Assembly: GCA_964564545.1 (NCBI GenBank)
Contig: CAZMBP010000071.1
Location: 1 to 64,000 of the forward strand
Length of the DNA: 64,000 bases
Origin: CAJQQY01 sp964564545
Lineage (GTDB): Bacteria > Bacteroidota > Bacteroidia > Chitinophagales > Saprospiraceae
Direction: 5' to 3'
Shown here: positions 1 through 7,843 of the stretch, piece by piece
Position numbering within the stretch: position 1 is the stretch's first letter
How the letters are laid out: each line of letters opens with the position of its first letter
The notes under the pieces: generated by a model
What the model saw: only the letters and a program-made list of their open reading frames with translations
Told to the model about the DNA's origin: nothing
Databases searched by the model: none
Made by a program: the position numbers and the translations under genes

Positions 1-2
1 TT

Positions 3-165
3 TAAGTACCGAACCATAATTATGTTTAAGTGAAATTTAGAATTATATTTTTCTCTGACTAGGCAAAAAACGCAGTCATAGCCTTAGTTACGACGAGTAT
101 TTTTAACGAAGTCAGAGAGAAAAATAAACTCAATTCGCTTGAAGATAATTTTGGTTCGGTACTTA
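3..165. repeat. Nested inverted repeat, MITE-like, at the left edge
   Basis: A perfect 14-bp inverted repeat (taagtaccgaacca at 3-16 and its complement at 152-165) encloses a second imperfect one (tctctgact at 52-60 against agtcagaga at 110-118). There is no coding potential inside. The nested symmetry suggests a folded RNA/DNA element or a small non-autonomous mobile element. It ends about 20 bp before the first gene and could also lie in its leader. No target-site duplication is visible because the left side is cut by the window. Confidence 0.5.
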
Positions 166-187
166 GCTTGAATAAAAACTAAAAAAA

Positions 188-676
188 ATGAGAAAAAAGA
201 AAAAAAACGAATTTCTAAAACCTGATATCATCATTGATAATGAGGAAGAACTTGATAATTTAATTAAGGCTGAAAATGAATATGATGAAAGTGCAAGACT
301 AAAAAAATTGGTCATGCTATTTATCATTCCTCTTATTTTCATTTTAGGATTTCTTTATAAATCAAAGTTTAATCCTGAGGTTAAATCAGAAAAACTAGAA
401 CAATTTAAAGCACAGCAGCAAGAAGAAGTAAATGAAAAAAAGTTATTAGAATTTAACCAAATTGTTTTGGAAGCAGAAGCAGCATTCGCAAAAAAAGATT
501 TTAACCGAGCTGTTTTTTTATATCGCCAAGCAATAAGTTATCAACCTAACAATATTTCGCTTCATGAAAAAATAGTTTCAACTTTGGAAGAATCTTGCAA
601 AAATGAAAATGAATTTCATTGCAATGCCCTTGAAAAAGCAAAAGAAAAATTAGAAGTTTTAAAAGCCAACAAATGA
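188..676 (+). CDS. Single-pass membrane protein with a TPR-like C-terminal region
   Basis: A 162-residue protein with a very lysine-rich N-terminus, an acidic stretch, one hydrophobic segment at about residues 41-57, and a charged soluble region. The last 70 residues (AEAAFAKKDFNRAVFLYRQA, then YQPNN) read as one tetratricopeptide repeat plus a flanking helix. The soluble TPR domain would therefore face the periplasm or cytoplasm on a membrane anchor and probably binds a protein partner. The ATG at 188 follows an AAAAAA tract without a clear Shine-Dalgarno. Downstream genes run in the same direction with short gaps, so it may be co-transcribed. The precise role is unknown. Confidence 0.7.
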   Translation: MRKKKKNEFLKPDIIIDNEEELDNLIKAENEYDESARLKKLVMLFIIPLIFILGFLYKSKFNPEVKSEKLEQFKAQQQEEVNEKKLLEFNQIVLEAEAAFAKKDFNRAVFLYRQAISYQPNNISLHEKIVSTLEESCKNENEFHCNALEKAKEKLEVLKANK

Positions 677-728
677 GCAGTTCTATGTTATTTTTATCAC
701 TATCTTACAGCCAAAATCTAAACACATT

Positions 729-953
729 ATGAAAATACAATTAAATTCATGCGACGCACCTCGCCCTGATCGAAGAGCAATCACTTCTATGTTTGAAGAA
801 ATTGCAGATGATGTAGACAACTCTTTAGCCCGAGAATATACCGAGTATTTATTGGACGGCTCAACTGTAGAAATCGAAGTTTCATTCAATACAAGTTCAG
901 CTTTTAGAGCTTTAAGAAAACTTCAAATTGATTATGAAATTCTTGAAGATTAA
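729..953 (+). CDS. Small conserved-looking hypothetical protein (74 aa)
   Basis: A short acidic protein beginning MKIQLNSCDAPRPDRRAITS and ending in a predicted alpha/beta segment (EIEVSFNTSSAFRALRKLQI). No family was recognised, and there is no signal peptide or membrane segment. It sits 52 bp after the TPR-like gene and 18 bp before the VOC gene in the same direction, which supports it being real. The overlapping antisense reading frame is judged a shadow. The function is unknown. Confidence 0.55.
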   Translation: MKIQLNSCDAPRPDRRAITSMFEEIADDVDNSLAREYTEYLLDGSTVEIEVSFNTSSAFRALRKLQIDYEILED

Positions 954-971
954 AAATATCTCACTAAATCA

Positions 972-1349
972 ATGAATCTAAATCAAATAACAGTTCCCTC
1001 ATTAGATTTAACTAAATCAATTCCTTTTTACGAAAAATTAGGACTCAAATTAATTGTTAAATCCTTACCGAGTTATGCTCGATTTGAATGCCCTGATGGA
1101 GGTTCATCTTTTTCCATTCATCAAGTAGAGACCTTACCTCAAGGTGATGGAGTCTATGTTTATTTTGAATGTAAAGATCTCGATGATTATGTAAATGAAT
1201 TGTTAGAAAAAGGAATAGAATTCGAAGAATTACCTAATGACAAAAGTTGGTTGTGGCGAGAAGCGAGATTAAAAGATTTGGATAACAACCAATTGATTTT
1301 ATTTTTTGGAGGAGAAAATAGATTAAATCCTCCTTGGAGAATTAATTAA
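972..1349 (+). CDS. VOC (glyoxalase/bleomycin-resistance fold) family protein
   Basis: At 125 residues this is the usual size of a single-domain VOC protein. It opens with the typical strand-helix unit (QITVPSLDLTKSIPFYEKLG) and has the second half-repeat around EARLKDLDNNQLILFFGG. VOC proteins bind a divalent metal and act on small substrates or sequester drugs. The usual first metal-binding His is not obvious here (a Thr/Val lies in its place), so the activity is uncertain. The gene starts 18 bp after its upstream neighbour and ends 11 bp before the DUF1648 gene, so the small genes here look like one transcription unit. Confidence 0.8.
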   Translation: MNLNQITVPSLDLTKSIPFYEKLGLKLIVKSLPSYARFECPDGGSSFSIHQVETLPQGDGVYVYFECKDLDDYVNELLEKGIEFEELPNDKSWLWREARLKDLDNNQLILFFGGENRLNPPWRIN

Positions 1350-1360
1350 AATTCATCTTT

Positions 1361-1855
1361 ATGTCTCGTCCTAAAATCAAAATTAAAAAAGAAAATATTG
1401 ATTTAATTCTCGAAGCCTTGTCTATCGTAGGTTTACTATTTTTAATCGCTTACCCTCTATTTCATTTTAGTTCACTTCCCGACAAAATTCCTTCTCACTT
1501 TGGACCATCAGGACAACCTGATGCCTATCAAAGCAAAAACATCATTTGGTCTTTCCCTGCCTTAGGAGTGTTCATTTATCTTTTAATAACAATGATTTCA
1601 CGGATACCACACAACCTCAATTATAGTGTAAAAATCACCGAAGAAAATGCTGCCACTCAATATCAAACTGCTGTAAGAATGATGAGTGTTTTAAAAGCAA
1701 TCATACTCCTTGCATTTGCTTATATTGTTTTTACTTCTATTCAAGTTGCATTGGGAAATAAAACTGGATTAGGTTATTGGTTTCTCCCAGTATTGCTATT
1801 TTTTGTATTTTCACCTATCGTATATACCATAAGAAAATCTTCTTCTGATAAATAA
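1361..1855 (+). CDS. DUF1648 domain-containing membrane protein
   Basis: A 164-residue protein with four hydrophobic segments. The loop after the first segment carries the DUF1648 signature: LPDKIPSHFGPSGQPDAY, with the pattern P..IP.HF...G.PD. Such domains occur in SdpI-like immunity proteins and many small integral membrane proteins of unknown role. Here the domain is alone, with no SdpI-type extension. It lies 11 bp downstream of the VOC gene and is probably co-transcribed with it. Confidence 0.8.
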   Translation: MSRPKIKIKKENIDLILEALSIVGLLFLIAYPLFHFSSLPDKIPSHFGPSGQPDAYQSKNIIWSFPALGVFIYLLITMISRIPHNLNYSVKITEENAATQYQTAVRMMSVLKAIILLAFAYIVFTSIQVALGNKTGLGYWFLPVLLFFVFSPIVYTIRKSSSDK

Positions 1856-1919
1856 GAAAATTTTACTTTGCCACCATAAATTATTAATTTTTTAATTGTC
1901 AAAAAACTCCGTTAATCAA

Positions 1920-2759
1920 ATGAATACCTACAAAATTATTAAAGGAAAATTCCATGTCCGAGGTTATTCTCCAGACGGAGATTCCATTCGATTTGCCGCT
2001 GATAATCGTGATCATTGGGATTTTTTAACTTGGAAAACCTCAAGAGATAAGAAGAGAATAAAAAAACAACTTCGTATCGAAGCCATTGACGCGCTGGAAA
2101 CTCACTACGAAGATCTTCGCCAACCAAACGCATTCGCCATAGCAGCCTTGGAAAGAATGTTGGAACTAATCAATATTACGGACATCAATTATAATCTATT
2201 GGTAACAAAGATTACTGCTGCAAATGATGGTACTCCTGGTTACATTGCCACTTCCAATGTTGATATTTTTGGAAGACCGATAAGTTATATTTTTCCCGAC
2301 ACAGCTGACCTTGAAGATGGTGCAGAAATGCCAGCCGCAATTTTACCTTTCAAACAATCTATCAATTATATCTTGGTAAAAGAAGGAATTGTTTATCCAA
2401 CGTTTTATACGACAACTGAACCTGTAGCAGTCAATGCATTTTTTCAAAGAACTAGATATTCGAGAAGATCAAGAAGAGGAATTTGGGCAATAGATCGTTC
2501 AATGGGTTTTAAACTTTGGAACATCCAAACCATTCAACAAGATGTGGTAATCTTTCCAAAATTATTCAGAAGGTTTGCTTCTTTTTTTAAACACAGATCC
2601 GACATTAATACTTTTATGGATTTCCTAAAAGATAATCCTGACCCAATCCAATTGAGAGATGGAACTGTCACCAATCTGAGGGAATTGATGTATAAAGATG
2701 GAAATAAATATGGCCTCAAAGTGGAGCCAGAATATTTTAATTTTATTCCAAGAGGGTAA
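1920..2759 (+). CDS. SNase-like (thermonuclease-fold) nuclease
   Basis: A protein of about 279 residues whose N-terminal half resembles the staphylococcal nuclease OB-fold: PDGDSIRF near the start, then LRIEAIDALETHYED (matching the Arg-Leu...Ile-Asp-x-x-Glu block), then DIFGRPISYIF (matching the tract with the second catalytic Arg). The C-terminal hundred residues are unassigned. There is no signal peptide, unlike secreted thermonucleases, so it is probably cytoplasmic. The ATG at 1920 is preferred; an in-frame TTG at 1896 would add eight residues. A -7-like TTACTTTG lies at 1863-1870. A bidirectional hairpin terminator follows. Confidence 0.7.
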   Translation: MNTYKIIKGKFHVRGYSPDGDSIRFAADNRDHWDFLTWKTSRDKKRIKKQLRIEAIDALETHYEDLRQPNAFAIAALERMLELINITDINYNLLVTKITAANDGTPGYIATSNVDIFGRPISYIFPDTADLEDGAEMPAAILPFKQSINYILVKEGIVYPTFYTTTEPVAVNAFFQRTRYSRRSRRGIWAIDRSMGFKLWNIQTIQQDVVIFPKLFRRFASFFKHRSDINTFMDFLKDNPDPIQLRDGTVTNLRELMYKDGNKYGLKVEPEYFNFIPRG

Positions 2760-2770
2760 AAAACAATAAA

Positions 2771-2811
2771 AATAGTAGCTACAATTTCACTTCAAAAGTG
2801 TAGTTACTATT
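2771..2811. terminator. Bidirectional hairpin terminator between convergent genes
   Basis: 13-bp arms (2771-2783 and 2799-2811, one G-T pair) with a 15-nt loop, followed by a T run on the plus strand and a T-rich tract on the minus strand. It separates the convergent nuclease and DUF6493 genes and overlaps the last codons of the minus-strand gene. Confidence 0.75.
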
Positions 2812-5705
2812 TTTTTCAAACTACTATTCGATTTCCATTTTTCCAATAGTAATTTCAAATTTTCATCAGTTACTAAAGATTGATTCATCTTCAAAAGTTC
2901 ATAATAGCTTTCCAATATTTTTTTAGTATTCCTTATTGGTTCAATCGGTAGATATAAAATGATTTCTTGAATTAAAATTTCCAATTTTCGATTATGTTGT
3001 TTGGAAACTTTAAATAAGGAAGCTGTAATTAAATCTGCCATTCGTTTTAAAGGGAAATAATCGATAGCTGCTAATTTGCCGATGAGTTGACCTAGATAAG
3101 TATGATTGATGGAATCTTCATCAACTCCTTTTATCCATATTTCTGCGCTAATTTCTCTAATGGTTTTATCACTACAAATCATTCCAGTAGCAATAGATAA
3201 ATGTGCAATTTCGCCACCTTCTATCCAGTTTTCTAACAATACATTTACGGTCTTTAATTTTAACTTTTTAAATTCCTCCTCCCAAAACGTGGAATACCTC
3301 ATACAACTTGATTCAATCTGTGAAAGAAGTGGTTGTAAATTTTTAGGAATGAGAGAACAAGTTCTAGGAATATCATTAGCTGACCCTAAATAATGTGATT
3401 TTTCGAGGTACAACCATTTTAACAAAAAGAAATCTTTTTCATTATACTTTTCAATTTGACCTAATGATTTATTATTGGTTTCATTATAACTATAAGAGTC
3501 TTTTTCATCAATAAAAAGTTGAGCTTCCAAGGTTCGCTTTTTGTCATATTTTTTTGTCTTAGCATTATAAAAATGTTTCCATGTTTTGACTTGCTTTAGG
3601 TTGGTATCTAACTCCCCAAGTAATTTTTTGTCAACTTTAAAAGAAGGGAATTGAGTTTTTAATTGTTCAATACTACGCACAGGGAATTTTGCATAAACAG
3701 CCATTTTCCATTCATTAAAAAAGCTAGATTTTTTTGGTGGCACAATTGCTTCTTGCAGAATAAAAAGTGTCATGTCCAACCACTCCCCTTTCAATTTCGC
3801 CTTTGCATATTTTATATTTTCTTCTAAATTTTCCATAGCTAATCTCGAAATAGCCATCTGCCAATCTACTCGATTAGGTGTTTTGTTTTGAATTTGATAT
3901 TCACTTAATCTTTCAATATAAACTTTAGGATCTAGCCAATAAGGTTGATGTGTTGGAGTAGAAAGCAATGGAAAATCCTCATTAGTTTTTAATTTTTCAA
4001 AAGCCTCTTCTAGCAAAAATTTAAAAGGAAAATAGTACTCCTCTTTTTGTCCCAAGTACCAATATTTCAACGAAATTGTTGGTGGCTCATAACTTCCCCT
4101 ATCACGTTTTTTCTTTTCATTCTTTTTATTTTGATGGGAGATCAACTTTTGATACTCTTTAGATTCTGGGAATTTTTTCATTAAAAAATCCATGTATTCT
4201 AAAAAAAAATGAGCCATCAAATTTTCTAAATACCCTACCCGATTGTTGATTGTAAAATTGAAAACTATCTTTTGCGCACGTTGTACTGCAGGCAATAATT
4301 TGAGGGCATTTTCTATATCTATTTGATCATGAAATTTTAAAAGTGCGGCCGGTAAAAAATCAATGTGCCAAGAAGCATTTCCATCAAATATTTGACTAAC
4401 TAAAAAAATAAAATCATCTATATTTTCAGGTAAATCAATTTTATTTTCTGCTGAAATATGTCTTACGATTTGTGGTTCAAAATCTTCCTCTTCTTCCTCC
4501 ATATTTTTTTCAATATTTTTATTTTGAAAAAAATCATTTAATATATCTTTTACTTCAGACATCAATTCACCTTCGTACATACTAAGTTCTGACAGTAAGT
4601 TTTCATCTGAAGGATTACCATACTTCTTTATTATTTTACTCGCCCGATTTTGAACTGATTTATCTGTTTGTAAAAAAGCACCACAACATAACAATGCAAT
4701 TACATTTTTAGACTCAGGTTCTTTTTTTCCTAATTTATCCAAAATCATTAAAGTAGAATTGACAATAGACTTGGTTTCAGAAGCAAGTAAGACTGGTACA
4801 TTTTCTAAAAAAGATTTCCCATCGAAGTCATTTTCCAATACTAATTTTTTGCAAAGTTTTAAAACTTCATTGACAGGTTTAGACTGTGTTGAATTAAAGG
4901 TTTGAAATAAATCATTTTGATTTTCTAACGATTCATTTACGGTGGGCTTAAGAGCCAAAAACAAATCGATATACCAATTAATTAGGTTTCGATTAAAATT
5001 TCGATTCGTGGCATTTAAAGATTCCTTGAGTACTCGTTGGCGAGATAATTTTTCTTCATCCACTAGTTTTTTGGTAATGGAAATCCAGTCTTCCTCATTT
5101 CCTGTATCACTATCAAATCGCATATACCTATTGGCAAAATATATCTCTGTCTCATATTTAAAAATATACCAAAAATGTTCTTTTAAGGTTACTTCATGTT
5201 TTTCTAAATTTTCAACTTTAAAGATATGATCATAGGAACCCTCCTTTCTGGGGTAAATAATTCTAGGAAACATCTTAACCAACAAACTTTCACTTGGATT
5301 TATAATCCCTTGTTCTTGCTTTTTTAAAATCCAATCATAGCTCATCCATTGTGGTGCAAACTCCTCATCTGCTCGACTATTAATAAATTCATTAAACCAA
5401 CTTGGACAATAAAAATCTAAAATCAAATCAAAAATTTTCTCATCATAACCACCAAGCTTGCTGGTATAATCTTTTAAATTAAAAATGGAAAAACCAGCTA
5501 TTTGAATTATTCGTCTTTGCTTTTCTGTTCCTCTGTACGAATAGGTATTTCCAGATTTTAAAAACTCGTGATAGTATTTTATTTGTTTTTTTAAAAATGG
5601 TACTAAATTCTTTTTATCTTCCTTACTTAGTTTTTTTATGAAGGGAATAATGTCATTCTCTTTTTCAGCTTCAATAATTTGTTTAAGTTCTTCTTGGATT
5701 TTCAT
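2787..5705 (-). CDS. DUF6493-type large helical protein
   Basis: A 972-residue, lysine-rich, mostly helical protein with no signal peptide or membrane segment. The N-terminus (YRGTEKQRRIIQIAGF, then DFYCPSWFNEFIN) and the HEAT-like helical middle, interrupted by an acidic linker (EEEEEDFEPQIVRHISAE), resemble the DUF6493 family. In other genomes these genes sit next to SWIM-zinc-finger genes and MoxR/VWA genes. Here the SWIM gene is directly upstream with a 24-bp gap, so the two are almost surely one operon. The biochemical function is unknown; a role in a chaperone-like or nucleic-acid complex is inferred only from context. Confidence 0.75.
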   Translation of the reverse strand: MKIQEELKQIIEAEKENDIIPFIKKLSKEDKKNLVPFLKKQIKYYHEFLKSGNTYSYRGTEKQRRIIQIAGFSIFNLKDYTSKLGGYDEKIFDLILDFYCPSWFNEFINSRADEEFAPQWMSYDWILKKQEQGIINPSESLLVKMFPRIIYPRKEGSYDHIFKVENLEKHEVTLKEHFWYIFKYETEIYFANRYMRFDSDTGNEEDWISITKKLVDEEKLSRQRVLKESLNATNRNFNRNLINWYIDLFLALKPTVNESLENQNDLFQTFNSTQSKPVNEVLKLCKKLVLENDFDGKSFLENVPVLLASETKSIVNSTLMILDKLGKKEPESKNVIALLCCGAFLQTDKSVQNRASKIIKKYGNPSDENLLSELSMYEGELMSEVKDILNDFFQNKNIEKNMEEEEEDFEPQIVRHISAENKIDLPENIDDFIFLVSQIFDGNASWHIDFLPAALLKFHDQIDIENALKLLPAVQRAQKIVFNFTINNRVGYLENLMAHFFLEYMDFLMKKFPESKEYQKLISHQNKKNEKKKRDRGSYEPPTISLKYWYLGQKEEYYFPFKFLLEEAFEKLKTNEDFPLLSTPTHQPYWLDPKVYIERLSEYQIQNKTPNRVDWQMAISRLAMENLEENIKYAKAKLKGEWLDMTLFILQEAIVPPKKSSFFNEWKMAVYAKFPVRSIEQLKTQFPSFKVDKKLLGELDTNLKQVKTWKHFYNAKTKKYDKKRTLEAQLFIDEKDSYSYNETNNKSLGQIEKYNEKDFFLLKWLYLEKSHYLGSANDIPRTCSLIPKNLQPLLSQIESSCMRYSTFWEEEFKKLKLKTVNVLLENWIEGGEIAHLSIATGMICSDKTIREISAEIWIKGVDEDSINHTYLGQLIGKLAAIDYFPLKRMADLITASLFKVSKQHNRKLEILIQEIILYLPIEPIRNTKKILESYYELLKMNQSLVTDENLKLLLEKWKSNSSLKKIVTTLLK

Positions 5706-5729
5706 TAGAAAAGGTAGGTTTAAATTAGT

Positions 5730-7067
5730 CTAAGCAATTACTTTTTTGACAGCCAAAATATGTTTACAAATACCTCGTTCGCCTTGATTTTGACTGAACC
5801 AAGTGCAGGTGCATCGCTGCTGTTTTCCTTCCAATACAACTAAATGTTTCACTCCACTTCCTTCCACATTGGCTTCGACTCGATGGTCAGTTTTAGTAAT
5901 AATATTTACTTTTCCTTCTGCAATTAATTTCTCCGCATTTTTTAATCTTGGATTTAAACTCAAAATCCGATTCAGTTTAAAAGGCAATCGCCGATAGAAA
6001 AATTCATTTTCATCCAAATCAAAACCTAACAATCCCATCGCTGAAAGTCGTCCTGAGAGGTTTTCTATTTTTTTCAAATCCAAATCATTTTCTATCGCTA
6101 TCAAAGTAGGATTGAATGCTTGATTAGCAAAACTGAATTTATCAAAATTCGACATTAAAGTCTCTGGCACATCTTCAATTAAAGATTCCAATGCAGCACC
6201 TTCTCCCGAAAATCCCCTCCAAAAATCTCGTGAAAGCGACAGGGAAAATCGAATATTTCCAAAATACAATTGCCAAGTTGTCGATTGGTCATTATGATGA
6301 GAAAAAACATGAAGTGCATCTGCTAAGGGAACTAAATTTTCGAGTAATCTCAACCGATGAATTCCTCCAACACAGATTCCATTTTTGGATTTGAGGGGAG
6401 AAAATTGAGGTCGAGTTCCTCTTTGAATCAAATAGTAATCAGTTTTGATTTTCCCTTTGGGGATGCTTTTAAATAATTGGATAGCTTGAATTCGATTGAA
6501 CTTCATATTAAATTCGCTATCTGCCATAAATAATTGAACTGTTGTTAATCCTTTGATCCATTTGGTTGGTAAGGGAACTTTTCGTTCTATCACTTTCTCT
6601 CCATTTTTAGATAAGGATACTTCTTTTTTTCCAACTGATAAAACTACCTTTTCTTGCTTTCGAATATTTCCCAAGGCTGCCAACATCGGTTCATTAAAAT
6701 CAACATTAGTCGTTCCATTTTCCAAAAATTCTCCGTCATGACCATTTGGCAAAACATCAACTCTCGCGTAAACTCCTGCACAATGTGAAAACCCTTCAAA
6801 CCGAATTTTCTCATTTCCAGCTGTTACAATTGGATCTTTTAGCAAAGCTAATTGGAAAGGCGATAAGTTAAAACTAGATTTAACCACATTCGATAAAGTG
6901 AGCAAACAGCGAGCGGTGAGATATGGATTCGTCAATTTACCCCAAAAAAAACAAGGTGCACTTTTGGATTGCACCTCGCTATATTTTGATAAAAACAATT
7001 CATCATTGCTTTTCCCTTTTTGTAATGTTGATGGAGACTGATATTGATATGAGATAGTTTCAGACAT
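5730..7067 (-). CDS. SWIM zinc-finger protein
   Basis: A 445-residue protein ending in a SWIM zinc finger, with the CxC...CxH pattern in CTCTW...GICKHILA within the last 30 residues. The N-terminal 380 residues form a large uncharacterised domain (PYLTARCLLTLSNVVKSSFN near residue 50) seen in SWIM proteins that pair with DUF6493. SWIM modules bind DNA or protein. It is the first gene of a two-gene unit, 24 bp before the DUF6493 gene. The MoxR ATPase and VWA genes often found with this pair are absent from the flanks. Confidence 0.8.
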   Translation of the reverse strand: MSETISYQYQSPSTLQKGKSNDELFLSKYSEVQSKSAPCFFWGKLTNPYLTARCLLTLSNVVKSSFNLSPFQLALLKDPIVTAGNEKIRFEGFSHCAGVYARVDVLPNGHDGEFLENGTTNVDFNEPMLAALGNIRKQEKVVLSVGKKEVSLSKNGEKVIERKVPLPTKWIKGLTTVQLFMADSEFNMKFNRIQAIQLFKSIPKGKIKTDYYLIQRGTRPQFSPLKSKNGICVGGIHRLRLLENLVPLADALHVFSHHNDQSTTWQLYFGNIRFSLSLSRDFWRGFSGEGAALESLIEDVPETLMSNFDKFSFANQAFNPTLIAIENDLDLKKIENLSGRLSAMGLLGFDLDENEFFYRRLPFKLNRILSLNPRLKNAEKLIAEGKVNIITKTDHRVEANVEGSGVKHLVVLEGKQQRCTCTWFSQNQGERGICKHILAVKKVIA

Positions 7068-7186
7068 AAAAGCTTCAATTTTTTAAGAAAAACGTAAACA
7101 AATATATCAAACTCATTCTTTATTTCAATATTTTGATTACATTTTTTAAAAAATAATTTATTTGCTTTTAAGTTGATATTTTATGT

Positions 7187-7651
7187 TTACTCATCTAACT
7201 CTGCCAATCTTACCTCTCCAATATTATTATCTTTATCATAAATCAACTCAAATATTTTCCCGGCCATTTCTCCATTCGCACCAGGATAACCCTCCATATA
7301 TTTTGCAAATTCTAGCAATTGATTAAATCCAACTACTTTTCGTCCACCTTCATGTTTGATGGTTGATTTTAAACTGATTCCATCTAAGGTTTTAAAATAA
7401 AACTCCATCTCCGTATCAGTAGCAGACGTAGTTTTGAAAACAGCGAACTCAGAATTCTTTGCTGTCTTTTTATATTTAGCATTTACATCCGTATGACCTT
7501 TAGGAGTAGGAGCTGGAGAAATTACCGTTTTAGTGTCTAATTTATTATCAGTTGAAGTTGTAGCTTTTTCAGATGAGTTAGTCTCAGCAGATTTTGTCTC
7601 TGAACCACAACTAATCAGGGTTAACATTAATGCGAAAATTAAGAATCTCAT
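7187..7651 (-). CDS. Small lipoprotein
   Basis: A 154-residue protein with a lipoprotein signal (FALMLTLISCGSE; lipobox Cys at about residue 16). A Ser/Thr/Lys-rich linker follows, then a small domain containing YFKTLDGISLKSTIKHEGG and ending in an acidic tail. It would be lipidated and placed in the inner or outer membrane. No family was recognised. It stands alone between two intergenic regions. Confidence 0.7.
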   Translation of the reverse strand: MRFLIFALMLTLISCGSETKSAETNSSEKATTSTDNKLDTKTVISPAPTPKGHTDVNAKYKKTAKNSEFAVFKTTSATDTEMEFYFKTLDGISLKSTIKHEGGRKVVGFNQLLEFAKYMEGYPGANGEMAGKIFELIYDKDNNIGEVRLAELDE

Positions 7652-7694
7652 GTTTAAGTTTTTATTAAAAAAAATGAAAATTACGAAAAAAGTA

Positions 7695-7804
7695 ATTGGT
7701 TAATGACTTATGTTACACACCCTAAGTCATTTTATTTTTTTTCTCAAAAAAAAAAGAACGAGCAAAGTGTTTCATATTTTGCGAAACTTTAGTCATTAAC
7801 CAAT
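7695..7804. repeat. 110-bp element bounded by a 14-bp inverted repeat
   Basis: attggttaatgact at 7695-7708 is perfectly complementary to 7791-7804. The interior is A/T-rich with weaker internal symmetry and no ORF. It sits between the divergent lipoprotein and permease genes. It could be a MITE-like insertion or a large cruciform; its arms differ in sequence from those of the element at 3-165. Confidence 0.5.
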
Positions 7805-7831
7805 CTACCTTAAATATTATACCAAAATTTA

Positions 7832-7839
7832 TATATTTG
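7832..7839 (+). promoter_or_regulatory. Bacteroidota -7 element close to the start codon
   Basis: TATATTTG matches TAnnTTTG exactly and lies only 4 nt before the ATG at 7844. This implies a leaderless or near-leaderless transcript for the permease gene. No clear -33 TTTG is seen, so the call rests on the -7 motif alone. Confidence 0.4.
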
Positions 7840-7843
7840 CCCC

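Noticed and set aside
1..187. Left-edge inverted repeat as the end of an insertion sequence with transposase
   Set aside because: No transposase fragment is visible in any frame, and the two arms enclose only 135 bp.
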